This document shows positions 52,240 to 62,347 of a stretch of DNA of 64,000 nucleotides, one piece after another. The first letter of the stretch is position 1, and each line of letters starts with the position of its first letter. The notes under the pieces were generated by a model. That model ran no database searches. It had not been told where the DNA came from and saw only the letters and a list, made by a program, of their open reading frames with translations. The stretch comes from Arabidopsis thaliana. Its lineage: Eukaryota; Streptophyta; Magnoliopsida; Brassicales; Brassicaceae. A program made the position numbers and the translations under genes. Where the stretch lies: assembly GCF_000001735.4 (NCBI RefSeq), contig NC_003076.8, forward strand, positions 17,363,835 through 17,427,834, given 5' to 3'.

Positions 52240-53964
52240 ATGGCTGAACAACAACTAGGAGTGCTAAAGGCACTCGATGTTGCGAAGACGCAACTTTATC
52301 ATTTCACGGCGATTGTCATCGCCGGTATGGGTTTCTTTACCGATGCGTACGATCTTTTTTGCGTGTCCTTGGTAACAAAGCTCCTTGGCCGCATCTACTA
52401 CTTCAATCCGGAGTCAGCGAAGCCTGGCTCACTTCCCCCTCATGTTGCGGCCGCTGTCAATGGTGTGGCCCTTTGTGGAACCCTTTCTGGTCAACTCTTC
52501 TTCGGTTGGCTCGGTGACAAACTCGGACGGAAAAAAGTGTACGGTCTTACTTTGATCATGATGATCTTATGCTCTGTCGCTTCTGGCCTCTCTTTTGGCA
52601 ACGAAGCCAAGGGTGTCATGACCACCCTTTGCTTCTTCAGGTACAGTTTTCATCCAATTACAATATTATATACACACATGATTAACCAATAATCTAATAA
52701 CGAATGCAAGTTTTAAAAGTTAGTCACGCTTCGAACTGATTTAGGTATTTTTCTTTGAGAAAGTTTTTTTATATATAAACCATTACGTAGGTTTTGGTTG
52801 GGATTTGGTATTGGAGGTGACTACCCACTTTCTGCCACCATCATGTCTGAATACGCAAACAAGAAGACCCGTGGGGCTTTCATCGCAGCTGTCTTCGCCA
52901 TGCAAGGTGTCGGTATCTTGGCTGGAGGTTTCGTGGCACTCGCAGTATCTTCTATATTCGACAAAAAGTTCCCAGCTCCAACATATGCAGTAAACAGGGC
53001 CCTCTCAACGCCTCCTCAAGTTGATTACATTTGGCGAATCATCGTCATGTTTGGTGCTTTACCCGCAGCTTTGACTTACTACTGGCGTATGAAGATGCCT
53101 GAAACTGCCCGTTACACCGCTTTGGTTGCCAAGAACATCAAACAAGCCACAGCCGACATGTCCAAGGTCTTACAAACAGATATCGAGCTTGAGGAAAGGG
53201 TGGAGGATGACGTCAAAGACCCCAGACAAAACTATGGCTTGTTCTCCAAGGAATTCCTTAGACGCCATGGACTTCATCTCCTTGGAACTACCTCCACTTG
53301 GTTTTTGCTTGACATTGCCTTCTACAGCCAAAACTTGTTCCAGAAGGATATTTTCTCGGCCATCGGATGGATCCCAAAGGCAGCCACCATGAACGCCACC
53401 CATGAGGTTTTCAGGATTGCTAGGGCTCAGACTCTTATCGCCCTTTGCAGTACAGTCCCAGGCTACTGGTTCACAGTTGCGTTTATTGATACCATTGGAA
53501 GGTTTAAGATCCAACTAAATGGATTTTTCATGATGACCGTGTTTATGTTTGCCATTGCCTTCCCTTACAACCACTGGATCAAACCAGAAAACCGTATCGG
53601 ATTTGTGGTTATGTACTCTCTTACTTTCTTCTTCGCCAATTTTGGTCCAAATGCAACCACTTTTATTGTCCCTGCTGAGATATTCCCGGCCAGGCTAAGG
53701 TCAACATGTCATGGAATATCAGCCGCGGCTGGTAAGGCTGGAGCCATCATTGGAGCCTTCGGGTTCTTATATGCGGCTCAAAATCAAGACAAGGCTAAGG
53801 TGGATGCAGGATACCCACCAGGTATCGGAGTTAAGAACTCATTGATCGTGCTTGGTGTTCTTAACTTCATCGGTATGCTCTTCACCTTCCTTGTCCCAGA
53901 GCCCAAGGGCAAGTCCCTCGAAGAACTCTCTGGTGAAGCTGAAGTTAGCCATGACGAGAAATAA
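52240..53964 (+). CDS. PHT1;2: High-affinity proton/phosphate symporter PHT1;2
   Basis: Two coding exons, 52240-52640 and 52791-53964, give 524 aa with the split Arg134 codon. Domain layout as in PHT1;1: 12 [15 protein letters not shown] at 142-154, tail [14 protein letters not shown] with Ser514. Only six amino acids differ from PHT1;1. The 150-bp intron is also almost identical to that of the inverted PHT1;1, with one base change near the donor and a few changes in an AT stretch. The promoter is not PHT1;1-like but PHT1;3-like, so the coding part has probably been converted by PHT1;1. Matches At5g43370 by order. Confidence 0.93.
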
Positions 53965-56462
53965 TTTACTTTGTGATCAAATGTGGAGTTGTTTGTGGTT
54001 TGTTTGATTTTTTTGTTTCTTTCCAAATTTTTTTTTTCCTTTCCTTGATGCAGTAAGAAATGTTTGATTGTGTGGAATACTTCAGTCTTACTGCCGTGAG
54101 TGCAAATCTTGTAATCCACTTTTTTGTGTTCTAATTAACATTGTCAAATAAAGTTTCTTAAACTTTGATTCTAACTTTCCAAACACTAACGAACTCTCTG
54201 TTGTGCGTTTATGTTTATCAATTTGAAGCATGAAAATTTGATTGTTCATATGTTTGCTATATACTGAGAAACACCAAAGAATAGTTTTTATGGATTTCGA
54301 TTATCTGATCAACACATTAGTTGGTTATGGTGTTCAATGTTCAGTGTCTTGTCATCACTAACGTTATCTCTTTGCCTTATATCGACACATTCAAGTGGGC
54401 GTAGTTGTAGACCATTAGTCTTGTGCTCTGTTTGTAAATAACGCTATTGGTTAGTTAGCTTTCTTTTTGGTTGGTGTATATATTCTTTTTGGGTTGAAGC
54501 TCTGTGTAGCGTTTAGAAATGTTAAAAGTTCGATCCCAAAATGTAGCAAGATTTGAAATTTCTTTTTGGATTGATGTAATGTATTTAACTGGCTTCTTAT
54601 GAATCACGGTGCTTATTGTTTGATTAATGTGAACTGAATTGTTCTGTGCTTGAGATTCAAAAAGCTCAAGAGGATCTAATACTAAATAGTCTCACTAATG
54701 CATATGTTTGATTTGTTTCAAATATTGATTGTTCTCTCTGACGCATTTGTTTGATTATTGTGCACTACCTGTTTGGGATGGGCATTCTATTGGTCTCACT
54801 ATACCAAATTACCAACTTTGTGAAACTCACCATAACTTGTGTGATCCATAAAATCTTAGATTAATTACTGTTAAGTTTCATGAAATTTTAACTCAAAACA
54901 ATTTGGCAATAAATAGATTGACATTGTATGTCCAAAAACCAAACTGAGTATTTAACAAAACCAACTATTTCCGACCAATGAATGCGTCTAAAATGTTTGT
55001 TTCCAACAAATTTCTGATCATTGATTTCGTCGGAACTAACACAAATAATAATTCGCATAATCATAATAATTCTCCTAATCAGTTCATAAACTTGAATGAC
55101 AAGTTAATTTACTCATTTTACCATGACCATTAATTCATAAATTGAGTCACAAATTAATATCAAGATTTGACCATGTCCCTTATGCAAGAGGGGGTTGGAA
55201 AGCGATGGGTCTATAGTGTTACAATTAATTCTCTAGTATTCATATAACCAAAACACAATTATAATATTTTCACATTAAAGATAAATTAAAAACATCCATA
55301 TAATGTTTCACATTTAATAATATACATATTTTAAATATTTTGTTAACATTTAAAATTATGATTTTTCTATCATTTTTTTTATTTTTTAAACTACTTTGAA
55401 TCATCATATAATACATAACACTAATTAAAATCTAATTTTTTCTGGATATATTGTGATTCGGATGTTTGAAAACAGCCATATATTACTCACATAATGAAAT
55501 AAAATTATTTGTGTTCAAAGTCTCACATCAGCTAAAACTTTGTGTCCAAAATCTCATAAATAAGACCAAATTGAACCCAAAGAAATATGAGTGAGTAGGA
55601 ATCCTAACTTAACAAACATCCAAATTTAAATATTTGTTCAGTTTAATTCGGTTCTTTAGTCAAACCGTTTAATTATACCAGATATCATAAATTCTAAACT
55701 TTTTAAAAAATTAAAATATTATAATTGATCTATTTAAAGTGTATAAAAACTTCAAAATATTATCAACGTTTAACTTATAAAAAGTTTAAAATATCACGGT
55801 ATGGGTTATATGGTTTGACGAGTTTGAATCTTCATTAATATAAATTTAAATATCATTAACTCGGTGGTACAACATGGGTAAGTCATCATTTTAATATTTT
55901 GTTAACACTAGCAATATTATAATGATATGTCAAGTTAAATTGATTCAATTATGATTATGTATTAAAACAAGATATATAAGTATTAGTTTTCTAGGTATCT
56001 GCAATATTAGAAACCAGATATCCAAAAGTCACGGATCTGGATTGTTAAAGCACAGTTCTGAATACTTTTCAAATTCTAGGATATCCGGATCCATTCTACC
56101 AATTACAATCCTGCAGAAGCCTTGTTGGCCACACAATCGACACAAGAGTTAGCTAGCCAAAAAGTGCCTTCAACTTAAGAAGATGCAAACCGGAAAGAAA
56201 AAAACATATCTTTGGTCCGAAGGAAATCATGTTTTATTATCAAATTTAACCACCAACAACTACAAACCAAATTTACAACAACAACAACCAAAAATAAAAA
56301 CACATACACACAAGTGATAGCAGCAGACAACACAAAACATAACAAAAACAGAAGCTTCCCAAAATTCCGAAATTCAAAATCCTCTTTAATTTCTCATCAT
56401 ATAGTAGTCGAGTTACGTTGGCATGGTTTCTAATAGTTATTATGCGGAGTTTTAAATCTTCA
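53965..56462. other. Convergent spacer between PHT1;2 and TOPP6
   Basis: The first 200-300 bases are PHT1;2 3' flank (T-rich). 54200-56100 is AT-rich with no gene. Inverted or repeated short segments such as TTGATTGTT and TGTTTGATT occur at 54240-54750. 56200-56462 is the TOPP6 3' flank, with CAACAACAACCA runs on the plus strand. Confidence 0.5.
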
Positions 56463-57992
56463 TCAGTTGTATTCTTTCGAATTTTGCGAACTCAGAATCG
56501 ACTGCAAATAAACATGTTTAATTAGATCAAATGGTTAGAGATTCCGAGCTTGCCTTGTAACATGACATGACAACAATGATTTGGCTATAAATTACTTGTA
56601 AGTTACTAGTGAGAAACATAGCAAACCAATTTTCAAGTATACCACAGTGTTAGTTTTGACTAACATTAGGTCTAATTCGGTGAAGTCAATACTAATCCAA
56701 AGTTTCATCTATCAATGCGAATAGATTTAAAATTATTGAGGAGCACAAACAGATTCAAAATGTTAAATCATTCAAAAACATTTAGTAATAGAGCAAATTA
56801 TTATGCATTTACCATATTTCATTTTTTGTGCTACAGTATATCCACAAATTAAAAAGTGATGTGATTAATACATACCTTCACTTTAGGATAAGGGAAGCTA
56901 GTTTTAGCACCACCTCTGCTTCCGAAACTGAACTTTGATTTCTTGTCATTAGATTTTAAGATCTGAAAAGAGCAGGTCAAATCCTCAGACACACTCATCA
57001 TCGCACCTGCATTGTCAAATTCCCCACAGTAATTCGGCGCAGAGAATATCGTTACGAGCTGCTTATTCGCAAAGAACTCGAATCCATCTTCAACAACCTG
57101 TTACAAAATCGTTGCTTGTGTCAAAAGGAAACACGTTAAAAATGTTTCTTTGGGCACAAGGAACAATAAACAAACCTGGTGAGCCCTACAAATGAGGTCA
57201 AGATCGAGTCTTTTAAGAAATCCAGAAACTATATCTGATCCAAAAGTGTAAGAAACTCCGCGATCGTTAGGCCCCCAACCTCTAACATCTTTATCAGGAT
57301 CAGACCACAAGAGATCACAGAGTAAACCACGATCAGGAATATCCGTTGGACGACGAATATCCCTAATCTGCCTCAAGCTTAGCAGCTCCGGGGAGAGCCC
57401 ACCATGCATACAAAAAATCCGCTCATCGATGAGTGCAGCGACGGGGAGACAGTTGAAGCAATCAGTGAAGATTCGCCAAATCTTGACACTGAATCTACGT
57501 TTACACTCGTCATAGAAGCCGTAAATACGATTGATTGATGCACTTTCATGGTTTCCTCTGAGAAGGAAGAAGTTTTCAGGGAACTTAATCTTGTAAGCAA
57601 GTAAAAGACAAATCGTTTCGAGGCTTTGCTTGCCGCGATCGACATAATCTCCAAGAAACAAGTAGTTTGAATTAGGAGGGTATCCGCCATGTTCGAATAG
57701 TCTCAAGAGATCCGGATATTGTCCATGAATGTCCCCTGTTTATTATTTGTTTAACCAAAAGATTACATAGGAGCACAATCTCAGAAAAGAGTCAGAGAGA
57801 AACAGAGAGAAACGTACCACATATTTTAACAGGAGCTTCAAGTTCCAAGAGATTTGGTTGTCTCAAGAAGATATCTCTAGAGACGAAACAGAGCTGTTTG
57901 ATCTCTGTTTCAGACAACTGAACAATCTTTCCTGGTTTTTCTCTAGCTTCAAGCAACCTATTGATCACCGAGTTTAAAGTACCAGGATCCAT
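56463..57992 (-). CDS. TOPP6: Type one Ser/Thr protein phosphatase catalytic subunit
   Basis: Four exons, 57992-57818, 57735-57176, 57097-56876 and 56501-56463, give 331 aa. It is a PP1 catalytic subunit with a two-metal centre. Motifs: GDIHG (59-63, built across intron 1), GDYVDRG (87-93) and RGNHE (118-122). Further on are LWSDP and RGVSYTFG, which line the active site, and [15 protein letters not shown], the beta12-beta13 loop. It dephosphorylates Ser/Thr in many complexes through regulatory subunits. The C-terminal 50 residues are divergent and lack the usual PP1 Thr-Pro-Pro-Arg tail. It converges with PHT1;2 and lies in line with the DUF2828 genes. Matches At5g43380. Confidence 0.95.
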
Positions 57993-59105
57993 TTATAAAA
58001 CCTCAAGAAACAGAGCAACAATGAGACAAAACAACAACAACGCCTAGAAGCTTTATAATATACAAAAGCTATTGACAATATGGAATAAATTTAAAAAGTA
58101 TGGAGCTTTTATGTTCTTTTATGCTTGCTCTTTGAGAAAAAGAATGGTGATTGTCAAATTCAAGAAGGGCTTTATAAAGCCGCGTTTAAGAATATATTCT
58201 TCATACCTTTTTAGCAAAAGTCACATGTGTTCATACCTACCTACATTGTTCTAACTTCAACTAAATCATATAATAATCAGATTCTAGCTAATTTAGTAAC
58301 ACATTGTTTGTGTGTGTGTTAAGCTTCACAGGATTGAATCCTGTCCGGTACGTCATGATTCAAATTTAAGATCTTTCCGCCGGTACTTTGAGTGCGAAAA
58401 ACGCTCTTTCTTCTTCTTCTAGTATCGATGTTTTTGGATTCGTCCGCGTCATATTAAGCAACTTGGCTATTTACAAAAAACATATTCTTCTTCCTTTGTA
58501 GCCAAAAGCCATGGGTAAAAACCTACCCTAATTGTTCTAACTTCAACTACATCTAATAACCAAAAATGTTAGCTATATTTTCTCTTTTATGGTCAAAACA
58601 TATTAGCTAGTTTAGACACTTTCTTTGTGTTGAGCTTTTTAGGCTTGAATCTAATCGAATTCAAGATACTTTTGCGTGTAAGTAGAGCACAAAAAACGTT
58701 CTTTCTCCATCACAGTATCAATGTTTTTGGATTCAGAGTAATTCACAAAACCTTGTTCGTTGATTTGTTCGCATCATCTTAAGCAACTTGGCAATGACAA
58801 AGAACATATTCGTTATGAAACTACCGGATGTGAGAGGACACCTCAGGAATAACAAGGAAAGAGAGAGCTCGGAGAATATTAGTTTGGCTTTTGCCTTTTT
58901 TCTTCTATTAGAACCAAAAGATATAAAGGAAAGATTCCAAGTTTAGGAGGAAACGAAGAGTGATGCCTCATCTTATGACTTCTATAGATCATTTCATTTT
59001 CTTAGCTGTATCTTATTAGACATAGGTACTTAGAAAAAAAAAAAAAACTTAAACAAGATTCATTCATGTACTCACAAAATCCAATATTTAAATGAATAAA
59101 ACTTC
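57993..59105. other. TOPP6 upstream spacer with a tandem duplication
   Basis: 57993-58100 is the TOPP6 leader. 58201-58497 and 58498-58812 are diverged direct copies of a 300-bp segment (own entry). 58813-59105 is the 3' flank of the DUF2828 gene. No separate gene. Confidence 0.6.
58201..58812. repeat. Tandem direct duplication, about 300 bp unit
   Basis: Shared in order: AGCAAAAGTCACATG / AGCCAAAAGCCATGG, CCTACCTACATTGTTCTAAC / CCTACCCTAATTGTTCTAAC, TTGTGTG..AAGCTT, ATTGAATCCTGTC / CTTGAATCTAATC, AAAACGCTCTTTCT / AAAACGTTCTTTCT, TATC.ATGTTTTTGGATTC and TTAAGCAACTTGGC, ending in ACATATTC. The copies are about 75-80 percent alike by eye. Confidence 0.75.
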
Positions 59106-61037
59106 TCAGTCATAAACAGCAAGCTTCTGATACTCCTCACCTTTAATGGCTAACAACATGACATCTTCAGGATTCACAATCCCACCTTCCTCAAGAAACA
59201 GAGTCAGTAGATTCTTCGAAAACCCGCTAACCATAGCTACACCTTTCTGCTTAGACACCACGGGTGTAGCTGACGAGTCTCTTAAGTTCCAAAATACAAT
59301 TTCAGGAACATTCTGAAAACCCTTCTCTTTATACTTCCTCTGAACAACTTCATAATCCGTCTCCCATTTCTCAAAACTCTCCGGGACACTCTCGTAGTCA
59401 CTCTCCAAGTTACTCGCGTAGTCACTCATTTCCGAATGGCTGTCTACTCTTGCATCATCAAACTCCATGTCACTGAACACAAACAACCGCTTGATCATCT
59501 GTTCATCGGTTAAGTTATTCTCGACAGCAACCTCTAGAATCCGATCAAACACCTTCTGGAAATCTGTGTTGATTCCAAAATCCATTTCTCTAACAAACTT
59601 AGTCTTCTCTCTCAGACTCGAACCCGTGACAACATGAAGCTGCGGGTTTTCGCTAAAAGTGATAACTTTCCCTTTCCACGGCTCTTCATTAAGTTCCGAA
59701 ACCAATAACCCTAACGCAATACAAACATTCATAGGTGTACCAGCCATGCTTCCCGAGACATCACAAATCGCCAATGAGTTCTTCAACTTCCCTTTCTTGG
59801 CAAGATCATCAACCATTCTCGCCCATTGAAGCTCTGCTACTTCTTCACCTTCACTATCATTCAAAAGCTGACTGATAATCTGATGAGGAAGCAACGCACC
59901 AGCCGCCATCTTCTTCTTCCCGGATTTCACATCCTCCAAAAACTCGGTGAACCTCTCGCTATCGTGTTCCGCAAAGCGTGAACTATAATTCTGCATGGCT
60001 ATAGAAGGAACTCTATTGTACTTCAACAGATTCCATTCCTTGGCACTCATAGACACCTCTGGCAACTCAAGAGCTTTATGTAACGGGACAAGAACTTCTT
60101 TTCTCAACCTATCTCTAATCCTATATGCATAATGCACTTCTTCGATACCTTCTTCGTATTCCTCTCTAAGGAACATTCTTCTAGCAATAGCCTCACATAT
60201 CAAAGTAGTCTTATCATACGAAGAATCAACAGAAGGACACCATTTCGAAGCTAAACTAATCTTGTTCAAATTATCTGTATTCAAATACTCCAAATCTGAT
60301 TTCAATAATTCCGCAAACAAATCGGCAATTTGATCAAAGAGTAATCTGTAATTAGCATCAGAGTTATACCTATCTAGAGCCTTTTTCGCCTTTTCGAACT
60401 CTCTCTGTTTCCGTAAAGCCCTAGCCTTGACTTTACCAACAGGACCACCAGTCTCCTCCGCGGTTTCGAGAATCCGATCTTCCATGTCACCGGATATGGT
60501 AGACTTTTTCTCACTATCCCCTTTGAACTTCCTCTGAATCCTCTTCCTCCAAACCCGAGTCTTACCTCTCTCCGTCTGCTGACCTTCCAAGATCCGAAGC
60601 AGAATCTCAGGTAAATCTTTGAAATACCCAAAATCGACAAGAGTAGGGATATTCAAAGCTAGAGTTTTTGGGTGGTTCTTGTAAAGCCACAAGGCAGCTG
60701 TGTAAAACCCTTCCTTGTCTGATTTTCCAGTTCCTCTAACACCTCTGAGATTGCAGAGGAGCTTCAACGTAGTCAAAGGATCGTGAGACCAAGAAATGGC
60801 CAGCCTTTGGATCAGATCATCGGAAGGTGTGTCTGGGACGATATGGAAGAAGAAATCGAGACATGGGTTCCCGGAGGTTAGAAACGTGGGCGAGAAGTTT
60901 TCCGTCAGACCCATCTGTGGTTCTTCTAGGTTTAGTGTGGCAATTTGGGAGATTACACTGTTGTCATCGGAAACTGGTGTCTCCATGGCGGCGACGGAAG
61001 GTGGTCCGAGAAGGATCGCAGTGGAAGAAGAAGCCAT
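59106..61037 (-). CDS. DUF2828 / von Willebrand A-like protein (first copy)
   Basis: An intronless frame of 643 aa. I start at MASSS (61037); the longer frame begins with a non-ATG codon. The N-terminal part is mostly helical, with DFFFHIVPDTP, LAISWSHDPLTTLKLLCNLRGVRGTGKSD and YKNHPKTL, the conserved start of the DUF2828 family. A Lys/Arg-rich insert follows (about 160-220). The C-terminal third is a vWA-like domain with DVSGS at 426-430, the MIDAS metal site, and later VFSDMEFD. The last 30 residues include FLEEGGIVNPEDVM. The function is unknown. A helical-repeat N-terminus joined to vWA recalls Ro60/TROVE RNA-binding proteins, but that is inference. Matches At5g43390. Confidence 0.9.
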   Translation of the reverse strand: MASSSTAILLGPPSVAAMETPVSDDNSVISQIATLNLEEPQMGLTENFSPTFLTSGNPCLDFFFHIVPDTPSDDLIQRLAISWSHDPLTTLKLLCNLRGVRGTGKSDKEGFYTAALWLYKNHPKTLALNIPTLVDFGYFKDLPEILLRILEGQQTERGKTRVWRKRIQRKFKGDSEKKSTISGDMEDRILETAEETGGPVGKVKARALRKQREFEKAKKALDRYNSDANYRLLFDQIADLFAELLKSDLEYLNTDNLNKISLASKWCPSVDSSYDKTTLICEAIARRMFLREEYEEGIEEVHYAYRIRDRLRKEVLVPLHKALELPEVSMSAKEWNLLKYNRVPSIAMQNYSSRFAEHDSERFTEFLEDVKSGKKKMAAGALLPHQIISQLLNDSEGEEVAELQWARMVDDLAKKGKLKNSLAICDVSGSMAGTPMNVCIALGLLVSELNEEPWKGKVITFSENPQLHVVTGSSLREKTKFVREMDFGINTDFQKVFDRILEVAVENNLTDEQMIKRLFVFSDMEFDDARVDSHSEMSDYASNLESDYESVPESFEKWETDYEVVQRKYKEKGFQNVPEIVFWNLRDSSATPVVSKQKGVAMVSGFSKNLLTLFLEEGGIVNPEDVMLLAIKGEEYQKLAVYD

Positions 61038-62347
61038 TGAAAGAGAGAGATTTGGTGATGGTGATTGTCTCAAGGGTTTTTGACTTTGAAGCTAGGGTTT
61101 GTGTAAAAGTAACGGATAGCTATGTCAATCAATTGGAAGAGTAAGAGAAACCCTAAGACATCAACTTTATAGAAAAGAAAAATACAAAAAGATTATGAAT
61201 TATTTAGCTTGGCGACCAAGTAAGCTAGATCCTTCAAATATCTAAATGGTTATAAAATATCATTTTTTTAGAAAATGTTGTTCTTTTAATTGAAGTATAA
61301 CCTTTTTAATCATAGACATTATTGTTTTTAATTTGTATTTTTCTATGTTAAAAAAATGTATGTTAGCATGTATCAAAAACTAATTGGGGAAAAAATTACA
61401 TGTATCAAAAACTAATTGGGGAACAACTTCTTTTATATTGAAAAACTAGGTTTCCGTACAAGAGGAAAAGAGGGTAGCTTTTGCAAGAGCATCAGCTTGC
61501 CGATTGTTTTCTCTAAGAATGAAATTGAAAGAACAACAAGTGAAAGTAGAAGATAAAGCAAGGATGTCGTGTAGAATCCCGTGAAGAGTTGCAATTGGAT
61601 CGGCCCTTACTCACATCTCTTTCGCTTCAGACTCGTTAACACTAGTCAAAGCCCTCAATTCGAAGCTCCGATGTTGAAAGCTTAGTAAAGCATTCATAGA
61701 GAAGACATGGAAACCGATGTTTGAAGGTAATTTTGAAGATTAACCCGAAATGTTTTGTCAATTTTTGTATGGTGATTGAGGTAAAATATACAAAAACACT
61801 TTTGTCTTTTCTCCAGGAAAAAGAAAAATTAAGAGTAGTAATCATTGTCTTAATTGGCTTTTGTCTTTTTCTTCAGGGAAAATACCAATTTGATGGGTCT
61901 TGTTTTCTATTCCATAAGGCAACAAGACAGGACTGTAGCAGAAAGAGGCTTAAAACTTCTCATTGAAATGATATAAAGAACAACAGAGAGAAGCCTATGA
62001 CAGGAGCTCAAAGAGATTTGCCTCATAAAGATATCTCTAAAGACAAAACAAAGTTGTTTGATCTCTGTTTCAGACAACTGACCAAATTCTCTCTAGCTTC
62101 AAGCAACTTATTGATCACCGAGTTTTAAGTACTCATTAATAACTGAAAGAGATCACATAGGTATTTTAGAAAAGTTAAAACAAGATTCATTCATGTCCTC
62201 ACATAACTCCCCAAATCAAAAAACAGAAACATAGAAAATTTTAAACTTCTTTAACTCTTTGCGGTATAATTCAAATATGGTATAAAACTCTTTGCGGTAG
62301 AAATGATGATGTTACGGTTTAAGCATTGAAGCTTGTGTATGTGTATC
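61038..62347. other. Spacer between the two DUF2828 genes
   Basis: 61038-61180 is the leader of the first DUF2828 gene. 61340-61430 contains a short direct repeat (TGTATCAAAAACTAATTGGGG twice). 62001-62133 is a dead TOPP exon (own entry). 62134-62347 is the 3' flank of the second DUF2828 gene, with GGTA/CTCTTTGCGGTA repeated at 62258-62300. No gene. Confidence 0.6.
62001..62133 (-). pseudogene. Relic of TOPP6 exon 1
   Basis: The minus strand matches TOPP6 exon 1 from ACTC.GTGATCAATA through TTGCTTGAAGCTAGAGA, CAGTTGTCTGAAACAGAG and ATCAAACA to AGAGATATC. Differences: an early stop (TTA to TAA four codons after the ATG), an internal deletion of about 10 bases, and loss of all downstream exons. 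It sits 3' of the second DUF2828 gene exactly as TOPP6 sits 3' of the first, so the TOPP6-DUF2828 unit was duplicated as a block. Confidence 0.88.

Noticed and set aside
61037..61073. N-terminal extension MRQSPSPNLSLS of the DUF2828 protein
   Set aside because: The first codon of that frame is TTG in the sequence. The first ATG in frame is at 61037, so I start there.
60796..61144. Two overlapping plus-strand open frames
   Set aside because: Shadows of the DUF2828 N-terminus and leader. No start context, and composition fits antisense of a real gene.
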